Assembly: GCF_947581785.1 (NCBI RefSeq)
Contig: NZ_CANPVO010000043.1
Location: 1 to 35,906 of the forward strand
DNA: 35,906 nucleotides
Direction: 5' to 3'
Source: Candidatus Palauibacter polyketidifaciens
Lineage (GTDB): Bacteria; Gemmatimonadota; Gemmatimonadetes; Palauibacterales; Palauibacteraceae
Shown: positions 8,575 through 15,711 of the stretch, one piece after another
Numbering within the stretch: the stretch's first letter is position 1
How the letters are laid out: every line of letters begins with the position of its first letter
Translations under genes and position numbers: made by a program
Notes under the pieces: model-generated
Database searches by the model: none
Told to the model about the DNA's origin: nothing
What the model saw: only the letters and a program-made list of their open reading frames with translations

Positions 8575-9686
8575 ACGTGAGCGCCGCCCGGGACGCCGCC
8601 GCGCTGAAGCGGGATGTCCGCGCCGCTGCCCGGGCCTGCGGCTTCGACCAGGTCGGCTTCGCTCCGGCGGCGCCCCCGACGCACGCGGAGGTGTACGAGG
8701 CCTGGCTCGCGGACGGCTATCATGGCGAGATGGCCTACATGGCGCGCGAGGATGCGGTGCGCCGCCGCCTCGACCCGCGGGAGGCGCTCCCCGGCTGCCG
8801 GACGCTCGTCGTGGTCAGCCTGCTGTACGGATCGACGCCCGCCGGCACGGCGGCGCCGGACCCGTGGCCCGCCGACCGGGGGGACCCCGCTCCACACCGC
8901 CGGCTGCCGGTCGTCGCCCGTTACGCGCGGGGCCGCGACTACCACGACGTGTTCGAGGAACGGCTCGACGCGCTCTCCGCCGCCATCGGGGACCTCGCTC
9001 CCGGCGCCCGCACGAAGCGGTACGTGGACTACGGCCCCGTTCTGGAGCGCGACCACGCGCAGCGCGCGGGTCTGGGCTGGATCGGCAAGAACACGATGCT
9101 GCTCCACCCGGACCTCGGGTCCTATTTCATGCTGGGAGAGCTGCTCACGGACCTCGAGATCGAACCCGATCCCCCCTTCGTCCACGACCGCTGCGGGACC
9201 TGCCGCCGCTGCGTCGACGCCTGCCCGACCGATGCCATTCTCGACGGCCGCGTGCTCGATGCCCGCCTTTGCATCTCCTATCTGACGATCGAACTCCGGG
9301 GTCCCATCCCCGAGGCGTTGCGTCCCGCGATCGGGAACCGGGTCTTCGGCTGCGACATCTGCCAGGAGGTGTGTCCGTGGAACTCGGAGGCGCCCTCTCC
9401 GGCCCGGGCGCCGTTCGAGTCGCGGCCCGGCCAGCCGATGCCGCCGGAGGACATGGTCGCGTGGGCTGAGGAGCTCGCGCCTCTCGACGCCGACGCGTTC
9501 CGGATCCGCTACCGCGGCACCGCGTTCAGCCGCCCCGGCCGCGACGGGCTCCTCCGAAACCTGGCCGTCGGCCTCGGCAACGCCGGAAGACCCGCCGCAC
9601 GCCCCATCCTGCGCCGTCTCGCCGCGGATCCGTCGCCGCTCGTCCGGGAACACGCCCGGTGGGCACTCGGGGTGCTCCAGGGTTAG
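8571..9686 (+). CDS. queG: Epoxyqueuosine reductase
   Basis: Performs the last step of queuosine synthesis in tRNA: cobalamin-dependent reduction of epoxyqueuosine at the wobble base. The 371-residue protein has the conserved RYARGRDYHD (117-126), VDYGPVLERDHAQRAGLGWIGKN (152-174 region) and two ferredoxin-like cluster motifs: C208-x2-C211-x2-C214-x3-C218 and C261-x2-C264-x3-C268, with Cys234 as the extra ligand. A HEAT-like tail follows after 330. GTG at 8571 overlaps the nth stop; GTG at 8577 is two codons later and equally possible. The enzyme needs B12, and a PduO adenosyltransferase is encoded at 24051-24641. Confidence 0.95.
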   Translation: MNVSAARDAAALKRDVRAAARACGFDQVGFAPAAPPTHAEVYEAWLADGYHGEMAYMAREDAVRRRLDPREALPGCRTLVVVSLLYGSTPAGTAAPDPWPADRGDPAPHRRLPVVARYARGRDYHDVFEERLDALSAAIGDLAPGARTKRYVDYGPVLERDHAQRAGLGWIGKNTMLLHPDLGSYFMLGELLTDLEIEPDPPFVHDRCGTCRRCVDACPTDAILDGRVLDARLCISYLTIELRGPIPEALRPAIGNRVFGCDICQEVCPWNSEAPSPARAPFESRPGQPMPPEDMVAWAEELAPLDADAFRIRYRGTAFSRPGRDGLLRNLAVGLGNAGRPAARPILRRLAADPSPLVREHARWALGVLQG

Positions 9687-9731
9687 GTTGGACCGTCGCA
9701 GCAAAATGCCGAGAGCCGAGGAGAAAAACGC

Positions 9732-10814
9732 ATGCCAGGTTATGCGGTCCTGGGAGAACCGTGGTGGATCGCCCTCGTGTGGATCCTCGTCGCCGGCCAC
9801 CTCACCAACATGGTCAACACCCTCTACCTGCACCGCTCGGCGACGCACGGCGGCGTCGTGTTCCATCCGGTCGTGGAGCACGCAATGCGTTTCTGGTGCT
9901 GGCTCACGACCGGGATCGTGACAAAGGAGTGGGTCGCGATCCACCGCAAGCACCACGCCTACGCCGACAGGGAGGGCGATCCTCACTCGCCCACGCTCGA
10001 GGGTCTCGCGAACATCGCCTTCGGCGGGCTCTTCTTCTACAGGAAGGCTTCGAAAGACCACACGCTGCTTGAGAAGTACGGGAAGGGGACTCCGGACGAC
10101 TGGATCGAGCGCAACGTCTACACGAAGCGCCGCGGTCTCGGGCTCCGGTTCATGCTTGTTCTCGACCTGTTCCTGTTCGGGGCCATCCCCGGGCTCATCG
10201 TCTGGACGTGTATGGTGTTCTGGATGCCGCTGACGGGGAACATCATCAATGGCCTCGGACACGCGCTCGGCTACCGGACCTTCGGGACTCGCGACGACAG
10301 CCACAATCTCTATCCCTGGGGGATCTGGATCCTCGGCGAGGAGCTCCACAACAACCATCACGCGGACCCGCGCTCGGCCAAGTTCAAGGCGCATTGGTGG
10401 GAGTTCGACATCGGCTGGTTCTACATCCGGATCCTGAGCCTCCTGCGACTCGCCAACGTACTCTACGCGCGCACGGCGACGCCCCGGGAGTTCGCGGCGA
10501 AGTTCTACCGCGACTCGGCGAACCGCGTGAACCGGCGCTTCGATCGCGCGCTGTCGCGCATCCAGCGGACCCGGGAGGCCGGGCTTCTGAGAATCGAGCG
10601 CGCCCGCAAGGAACAGTGCCTCGTGCGCCTCGACCGCGCCGCCGCCAAAGCCCGGGTGCGGCTGGATCGGGTCCGGACCGGCAAGTTCCCGCGCGTCGCC
10701 CGGGCGAAGGCGGAGGCCGTCGCCGAACTCGACCGGGCTCGGGAGGCCGCGCGCACCCGCATCCTTCGTGCCGTAGAAGCGATGACCCTCGAAAGCCAGC
10801 CCGCCGCAGACTGA
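9732..10814 (+). CDS. Membrane fatty acid desaturase with C-terminal coiled-coil extension
   Basis: An acyl-CoA/acyl-lipid delta-9-type desaturase placing a double bond in saturated acyl chains at the membrane. Three histidine boxes of the di-iron centre are intact: HRSATH (34-39), HRKHH (71-75) and HNNHH (206-210), with an extra His177 in NGLGHALG. Hydrophobic segments flank them (11-30, 52-63, 138-165). The family core ends near 245. About 100 further residues (250-350) are strongly charged, with repeated LDRA/RxRL heptad-like spacing, predicting a long cytoplasmic coiled coil that is not usual in bacterial desaturases. ATG start with GAGGAG 12 bases upstream. Confidence 0.93.
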   Translation: MPGYAVLGEPWWIALVWILVAGHLTNMVNTLYLHRSATHGGVVFHPVVEHAMRFWCWLTTGIVTKEWVAIHRKHHAYADREGDPHSPTLEGLANIAFGGLFFYRKASKDHTLLEKYGKGTPDDWIERNVYTKRRGLGLRFMLVLDLFLFGAIPGLIVWTCMVFWMPLTGNIINGLGHALGYRTFGTRDDSHNLYPWGIWILGEELHNNHHADPRSAKFKAHWWEFDIGWFYIRILSLLRLANVLYARTATPREFAAKFYRDSANRVNRRFDRALSRIQRTREAGLLRIERARKEQCLVRLDRAAAKARVRLDRVRTGKFPRVARAKAEAVAELDRAREAARTRILRAVEAMTLESQPAAD

Positions 10815-10958
10815 CTCGCCCCGCCACCCGCAGGGCGGACCCGCCACGGACTGACCCGGCTCCCCGCGCGCGGGGCCGACCCGCCGCGGCCCCGCTCACC
10901 ACGGACCGATCGGGCTCTTGTTGACGCCGCTCGGGGATCCGTGCATCTTGCGAATCAC
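10815..10958. other. Intergenic, GC-rich, with a 14-bp palindrome and possible promoter
   Basis: No gene is seen. CCCCGCGCGCGGGG at 10862-10875 is a perfect palindrome without a T-run. TTGACG at 10921-10926 could be a -35 element with CATCTT (10944-10949) as a weak -10 at 17-base spacing, placing a transcription start at about the 10959 palindrome. Confidence 0.4.
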
Positions 10959-10982
10959 GATTTTTAGCCTAGACTAAAAATC
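10959..10982. promoter_or_regulatory. 24-bp near-perfect palindrome, DtxR/MntR-style operator candidate
   Basis: Arms GATTTTTAG (10959-10967) and CTAAAAATC (10974-10982) are exact reverse complements around a central CTAG; only one symmetric base pair breaks the dyad. AT-rich in a very GC-rich context. The TTTTAG-n-CTAG-n-CTAAAA shape resembles sites of DtxR/MntR/IdeR-type metal repressors (TTAG...CTAA). It sits 60 bases before a multicopper oxidase-ZIP transporter pair and just after a possible TTGACG/CATCTT promoter, a position suited to repression. Confidence 0.65.
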
Positions 10983-11042
10983 GGACTGCGGACGCTGCGG
11001 ACGGCGATCCCCAGGCCGATTCTCGGGAAATTCGGAGGACGA

Positions 11043-12158
11043 GTGAAGCCGGAGATGTTGAGTCGGCGCGACTGGCTGAAGCTTGGTGCGGCGGGGGTTG
11101 CCGGCGTATCGGGCGCGACGGTGCTGGATCTTGCCTCCCGGGGCGGCGCGGCCGCGGCGCTGGCGGCCAGCGGCGCCTTGCCGCGCGAGCCGGGAACGGC
11201 TGGCGCCACGGCGGGCCCGCACTCGGGGCACCAGGAGGCGATGGGGATCGTCGGCATGCCCGGGCCCGACGGCACGTTCGACCCTGCGGCCTTCCTCACC
11301 GATTTCGACTACGGCGAGGTCACGACCCGCGCCGACGGGCGCGTCGTGCGGCGCTGGGAACTCGTGGCGCTCGACCGCGACATCGAAATCGCGCCCGGCG
11401 TCTTCTTCCCGGCGTGGACCTACAACGGGCAGGTGCCGGGCCCGACGCTGCGCTGCACGGAGGGGGATCTCCTTCAGGTCGAGTTCGTCAACGCGGGCTC
11501 CCACCCCCACACCATCCACTTCCATGGCACGCACCCGCCGGAGATGGACGGCTTCGAACCCATCGTCGAGCCGGGGCAGCACTTCACCTACGAGTTCGAG
11601 GCGAAGCCGTTCGGGCTCCACCTGTACCACTGCCACACGATGCCGCTCAAGCGGCACATCCATAAGGGTCTGTACGGGACGTTCATCGTGGATCCGCCCG
11701 AAGGCCGGGAACCGGCGCGCGAGATGGTCATGGTGATGAACGCGTTCGACAGCAACCTGGACGGGGACAACGAGGTATACGCGGTCAATACTTCGGCGTT
11801 CTACTACCACCACCATCCGGTGCGCGTGGGCGTGGGCGACCTGTGCCGCATCTATCTCGTGAACACGACCGAGTTCGACCTCATCAACTCGTTCCATCTG
11901 CACGCGGGCATGTTCAGGGTCTTCCGGACCGGAACCCGGCCGGACCAGTACGAGCTCACGGACACGATCATGATGTGCCAGGGCGAACGGCACGTCCTCG
12001 AGTTCCGCCTCGAGAACCCCGGCATGCACATGTTCCACGCGCACCAGAGCGAATTCGCGGAACTGGGGTGGATGGGCTTCTTCGAGGCGGTCGAGCGGCT
12101 CGCCGCGGACGATGGCGTGCCCGTGCGCGACCGCGGTGGCCATGGCGGCCATGTCTGA
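11043..12158 (+). CDS. Two-domain multicopper oxidase, TAT-exported
   Basis: A 371-residue exported cuproprotein. SRRDWLKLGAAGVAG (7-21) is a twin-arginine signal. Two cupredoxin domains follow. Domain 1 has HTIHFHGTH (156-164) and YHCHTMPLKRHIHKGLYG (195-212) containing the HCH that joins type 1 and type 3 coppers; domain 2 has NSFHLHAGMF (282-291) and MHMFHAHQSEFAELGWMG (328-345). The architecture is that of nitrite-reductase-like or two-domain laccase proteins. The HCH motif favours an oxidase (metal or phenol oxidation with O2) over nitrite reduction. GTG start; the stop overlaps the ZIP gene, so oxidase and transporter are probably made together under the palindrome at 10959. Confidence 0.88.
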   Translation: MKPEMLSRRDWLKLGAAGVAGVSGATVLDLASRGGAAAALAASGALPREPGTAGATAGPHSGHQEAMGIVGMPGPDGTFDPAAFLTDFDYGEVTTRADGRVVRRWELVALDRDIEIAPGVFFPAWTYNGQVPGPTLRCTEGDLLQVEFVNAGSHPHTIHFHGTHPPEMDGFEPIVEPGQHFTYEFEAKPFGLHLYHCHTMPLKRHIHKGLYGTFIVDPPEGREPAREMVMVMNAFDSNLDGDNEVYAVNTSAFYYHHHPVRVGVGDLCRIYLVNTTEFDLINSFHLHAGMFRVFRTGTRPDQYELTDTIMMCQGERHVLEFRLENPGMHMFHAHQSEFAELGWMGFFEAVERLAADDGVPVRDRGGHGGHV

Positions 12159-13377
12159 CGAACGGTCCGGCGCCGGGCCCAGGCCGCGCGGTCCGGCGCG
12201 CTGGGTCCTGGGTCTCCTCCCGCTCGCGCTCCTGGCGGGACTCGTCGCGTTCTTCTTCGGCGCCGATCCCACGACTCCCTTCCGAGACGCGTTCCCGCCC
12301 GTCGAGGACCTCACGATCGAGCGCGTCAGCTTCCCGGAAAACGGCGTCATGCGGGTGCACGTGGTGAATGGAGGCCCCGAGGCGGCCACCATCGCGCAGG
12401 TGATCGTCGACGACGCCTACTGGCAGTTCGAGATCGATGGGGACGCGACGCTGCCGCGCCTCGGCCGGGCGACGCTGGAACTGGACTACCCCTGGGTGGA
12501 GGGAGAACTGCACCTGATCCGGCTCGTGACCTCCACCGGCCTCACGTTCGACCACGAGGTGGCGGTGGCGACGCTCTCGCCGCGCCCGAACGCCCTTTAC
12601 CTGACGACTTTCGGTCTCCTCGGCCTCTACGCGGGCGTGCTTCCCGTCCTCATCGGCCTGCTGTGGTATCCCTTCCTGCGCCGGATCGACCGTAAGTGGA
12701 TCCACTTCTACCTCAGCCTCACCGTGGGCCTCCTCGCCTTCCTCGTCGTCGATGCGCTTGAGGACACGCTCGAGGCTTCGGCGCTCGTGGCGGAGGGATT
12801 CCAGGCAGCCGGGCTGATCGCCGTCGGCTTCATCGGCGCCATCGTCGGTCTGAGGGCCCTCGGGAACCTCGGACGCGGCATGCGAGGCGCAGGCTCCGGT
12901 GGTGCGGGCGAGGGTGGGGTGAGCAGCGGGCTCACGGTGGCGTACCTGATCGCCATCAGCATCGGGCTGCACAACCTCGGCGAGGGACTCGCGATCGGGG
13001 CGGCTTTCTCGCTGGGAGAGATCGCGCTCGGGAGCTTCCTCGTCATCGGCTTCGCGCTCCACAACACGACGGAGGGGCTGGCGATCGTCGCACCCGTCGC
13101 GGACCGGCGGCCCGCGCTCCGGCACTTCGCGTTCATGGGCGGGATCGCCGGACTGCCGACCGTCCTTGGAGCGTGGGCCGGCGGATTCTCCTACTCGCCG
13201 ACGCTGGCGACCTTCTTCCTCGCCCTCGGCGCCGGAGCCATCGTGCAGGTCATCGTCGAGGTCACTCGCCTCATCCGGAAGAGCTGGCCGCAGGGCCTGT
13301 TCACCCCCCTCAACGCCACCGGCCTCCTCCTCGGCCTGCTGGTCATGTACGGCACCGCACTCATGGTGACCGCCTAG
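12151..13377 (+). CDS. ZIP family metal transporter with extracytoplasmic N-terminal domain
   Basis: A 408-residue inner-membrane protein. Residues 17-37 form one membrane segment, then about 38-145 is a beta-rich, soluble domain predicted outside the membrane, then eight ZIP helices. The two metal-site helices are intact: HNLGEGLAIG (274-283) and HNTTEGLAI (304-312). A Gly/Ser-rich loop (240-258) separates helices 3 and 4 as usual. ZIP proteins carry Zn, Fe or Mn into the cytoplasm. The ATG at 12151 overlaps the oxidase gene by 8 bases; ATG 12142 and 12112 are in-frame alternatives. The extra N-terminal domain could dock the co-encoded oxidase; that is inference. Confidence 0.87.
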   Translation: MSDERSGAGPRPRGPARWVLGLLPLALLAGLVAFFFGADPTTPFRDAFPPVEDLTIERVSFPENGVMRVHVVNGGPEAATIAQVIVDDAYWQFEIDGDATLPRLGRATLELDYPWVEGELHLIRLVTSTGLTFDHEVAVATLSPRPNALYLTTFGLLGLYAGVLPVLIGLLWYPFLRRIDRKWIHFYLSLTVGLLAFLVVDALEDTLEASALVAEGFQAAGLIAVGFIGAIVGLRALGNLGRGMRGAGSGGAGEGGVSSGLTVAYLIAISIGLHNLGEGLAIGAAFSLGEIALGSFLVIGFALHNTTEGLAIVAPVADRRPALRHFAFMGGIAGLPTVLGAWAGGFSYSPTLATFFLALGAGAIVQVIVEVTRLIRKSWPQGLFTPLNATGLLLGLLVMYGTALMVTA

Positions 13378-13408
13378 CCAGCCGTCCCGGTACGACCGGC
13401 CGCTGGCG

Positions 13409-13897
13409 TCAGCCGCCGGGCGGACCCAGCGGGCTCGGTTCGCAGCCTTCCGTTTCGCGGGTGTAGGCGATGCTCGAGATCTTCCAGCCGTCGCTCGTGT
13501 GCACGAGGCTCACCGCATCGATTCCGCAGTGGCTGAACTCGCCGTCGACGTGGAAGTCGTAGGGAGTCCATACGACGGCGATCGGACCCTCGATCATTAC
13601 GTGCGGGTCCCACAGCCGTTCGAGCAGGGCGGGCCCCGGCTGGCCGATGGACGCGGCGAACTCGGCGCCCGTGCTCTCCCGGACCTGGACGCCGTCCGCG
13701 GTCTCCGCCGTGGCGACGAACATGGCGCCTTCGGTCAGCAGGCCGCGGATCGCATCGCCATCGCGCGCGGCCATGGCGTCGAAGAGCGCCTGTACCGCCG
13801 CGACCGCCCCAGCTTCGGCGTCATCCTGCGCGGCGACGGCCGCGGGCGTGACGAGGATCGCGGCGGCGAGAAGCAACGTCGCTCCGAACTTTCTCAT
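13409..13897 (-). CDS. Secreted NTF2-like (SnoaL/DUF4440-type) protein
   Basis: A 162-residue protein with a clean signal peptide (MRKFGATLLLAAAILVTPAAVAAQ, cleavage after about 23). The mature part has the NTF2-like cone pattern: AVAAVQALFDAMAARDGDAIRGLLTEGAMFV, then strands ending in AVVWTPYDFHVDG and GWKISSIAYT. Such domains bind small hydrophobic ligands or act as accessory domains; no catalytic residue can be claimed. The family is expanded here: a lipoprotein at 22638-23171 has the same fold. It is the last gene of the long minus-strand run, 13 bases after the kinase fusion gene, and converges with the ZIP gene. Confidence 0.75.
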   Translation of the reverse strand: MRKFGATLLLAAAILVTPAAVAAQDDAEAGAVAAVQALFDAMAARDGDAIRGLLTEGAMFVATAETADGVQVRESTGAEFAASIGQPGPALLERLWDPHVMIEGPIAVVWTPYDFHVDGEFSHCGIDAVSLVHTSDGWKISSIAYTRETEGCEPSPLGPPGG

Positions 13898-13910
13898 GAG
13901 ATTCTCCGGT

Positions 13911-15701
13911 TCAATAGGCTGCTGTACGATACACCGGCTGAAAGAGTCGGGTGCGGTGCGCGCACGCCGGGTCGGCGGGGCACGCCGCGCAGTCGGGGTC
14001 CGTCATCTCCGGACAACGCATCCGGTTCTGAAAGAAAAACCAGTCCACCGCCCCCATGGAGCGCCCGCTCAGCTCCCGGATCTCCCCGACCGCCTCGTAA
14101 CAGGCGGCGCGCACGGCCTCCTCCTCTTCCGCGCTCACAACCTCCCGCCTCGCGAGCTTCGAGGCCAGCGTCTCGTCGGTCACCGCAACGACGCCGAGCC
14201 GGAGGCAACTGCGCTGGCAGTGGTAGTCGACGATCGGCGGCACGTGCTTTCCCTCCCCGAGCCGGAGGAATCGCTCCGGGCGCTGGCTGAGGATCGCCGC
14301 GAGAAGGGCGGACTTCTTCCTCCACGGGTCCTCCCGGTATCCGCCGACCGCATCGAGGCGCGCGAGGAAGTGGGCGAGGGGCCGCTCCGCGGCGTTGGCT
14401 TCGGCCAGGAGCGACGCCGGGGTCAGGCCGAGGTCCAGCATGCCGTCTCCGTAGGCCCGCGCGCACGCCGGATGGAGGGCGCCCGCGGGGAGCGGGTTGT
14501 GTCCTCCGTCGTCCCGCAGACGATGATCGAAGTTTGCGTCGTCGAGGGCGGCCTGCCCGGAGGGCGTGAGTTCGTCCGGCGCCTCGCGGGTCCAGCGCAG
14601 GTAGGCGGCCCACAGGTAGTCGCTCCCCTTGCGGGACCGGCCCTCCAGGGAGGCAATCATGGGTTCCTCGTAGCGGCCCGCGCGCTCGTGCCAGAAACCG
14701 AACTGTTGCACGGTCCCGGCGAAGAAGAAATCGAGCGCCGCCGGGTTGCCGGGTTCGGGAAGATCCGGGCCAATGAAATCGAATGCCGCCGCCTCGGGGG
14801 CCGCGGCGATGACGCCGGCCACGCGCCGGACGCGTTCCCCGTCGAGGCGGACCCGGGCATCTCGCGGCGCCCGCGGCGGCGGGCCGTCCGAGAGGAGGGG
14901 CGCCGGACCGATGCCCGTCACCGTCCGGGCGGCATGGGCCGCCGCAACGCGCGCGGCGATGGCGGGGTGGTCTCCGGCCGCGAGCCGGGCCAGCGCCGTC
15001 CCGCAGAAGGTGTCGCCGGCGCCCGTCGGATCCACCTCCTCGACCTCCGGGGCGGCGACGTCGATCGAGTGGTCGCCCAGGACGACGCGAGCGCCCCGCG
15101 CCCCCCGGGTGACGAAGACCGCGTGCCCCGGCGTGACGCCCACGTCGTCGAGAGACCCAAAGAGGAGGCCGGCCTCCTCCGCATTGCAGAAGAAGTAGTC
15201 GGATGCCCCCACGACCCGCCTGACGACCTCCGGGTGCGCACGGATCCCGGGAGCGTACGTCCCGCACCCCACGCGCACGCCCGCAGCGGACAGCCGCCGC
15301 GCGAACCCCAGCTGCAGCTCCGGGTCGAGGAGAGGGACGACGTAGGCGAAGGCCCCCGGTCCCGCGTCGGGGATGTCGCCGTAGCGGATGTCCCCCTCGG
15401 AACCGCGAACCGCTCGGCGATACACGGTCCGGCCGTCGGGGAAGTACTCGATCTCGAAGTGGGGGAGCGCGGAGGGCGGCACCGGCGGGCCCCGCCAGTC
15501 GAGGAGGCGGTCCGCCGGTTCGAGTTCCGCCGGCATGGGATCCGGCCGCGGCGCGACGACCGTGACTTCGGCCCCGACCCGTTGCGCCGCGAGCGCCGTG
15601 TAGAGTCCCGCGCCTCCGGCGGACCGCACGGAGCGGCCGCCGAAGTGCAGGAGGTCCAGAGAGGGGCTCCCGACCACGAGGAGCCGTGGCCGGGTGCTCA
15701 T
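13911..15701 (-). CDS. PfkB-family kinase fused to a queuosine-glycosylase-like (DUF2419/Qng1-like) domain with a 4-Cys loop
   Basis: A 596-residue cytoplasmic fusion. Residues 1-270 are a PfkB/ribokinase fold: VVGSPSLDLL opening, GGAGLYTALAAQRVGA (29-44), and the second signature DPTGAGDTF (224-232) with catalytic Asp230. Residues 290-560 follow the order of conserved patches of the queuosine 5'-phosphate N-glycosylase family: DFFFAGTVQQFGFW (324-337), GSDYLWAAYLRW (359-370), WRKKSALLAAIL (460-471) and VPPIVDYHCQRSCLRLGVV (487-505, compare FADYRVPQ of that family). The end has C563-x7-C571-x2-C574-x5-C580, like the Fe-S loop of endonuclease III. ATG start, 10 bases after the LVIVD gene. Kinase assignment is firm; the second domain is a by-eye match and could be another HhH-GPD-type glycosylase. 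Confidence 0.7.
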   Translation of the reverse strand: MSTRPRLLVVGSPSLDLLHFGGRSVRSAGGAGLYTALAAQRVGAEVTVVAPRPDPMPAELEPADRLLDWRGPPVPPSALPHFEIEYFPDGRTVYRRAVRGSEGDIRYGDIPDAGPGAFAYVVPLLDPELQLGFARRLSAAGVRVGCGTYAPGIRAHPEVVRRVVGASDYFFCNAEEAGLLFGSLDDVGVTPGHAVFVTRGARGARVVLGDHSIDVAAPEVEEVDPTGAGDTFCGTALARLAAGDHPAIAARVAAAHAARTVTGIGPAPLLSDGPPPRAPRDARVRLDGERVRRVAGVIAAAPEAAAFDFIGPDLPEPGNPAALDFFFAGTVQQFGFWHERAGRYEEPMIASLEGRSRKGSDYLWAAYLRWTREAPDELTPSGQAALDDANFDHRLRDDGGHNPLPAGALHPACARAYGDGMLDLGLTPASLLAEANAAERPLAHFLARLDAVGGYREDPWRKKSALLAAILSQRPERFLRLGEGKHVPPIVDYHCQRSCLRLGVVAVTDETLASKLARREVVSAEEEEAVRAACYEAVGEIRELSGRSMGAVDWFFFQNRMRCPEMTDPDCAACPADPACAHRTRLFQPVYRTAAY

Positions 15702-15711
15702 GCCGCGGGCG

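Noticed and set aside
12112..12150. Upstream ATG codons (12112, 12142) as start of the ZIP gene
   Set aside because: They would lengthen the overlap with the oxidase gene and add residues (MACPCATAVAMAA) unlike a transporter N-terminus; 12151 gives a polar leader before the first helix.
13387..13399. Hairpin CCGG-TACGA-CCGG between convergent genes as terminator
   Set aside because: The stem is only four pairs and no T-run follows on either strand.
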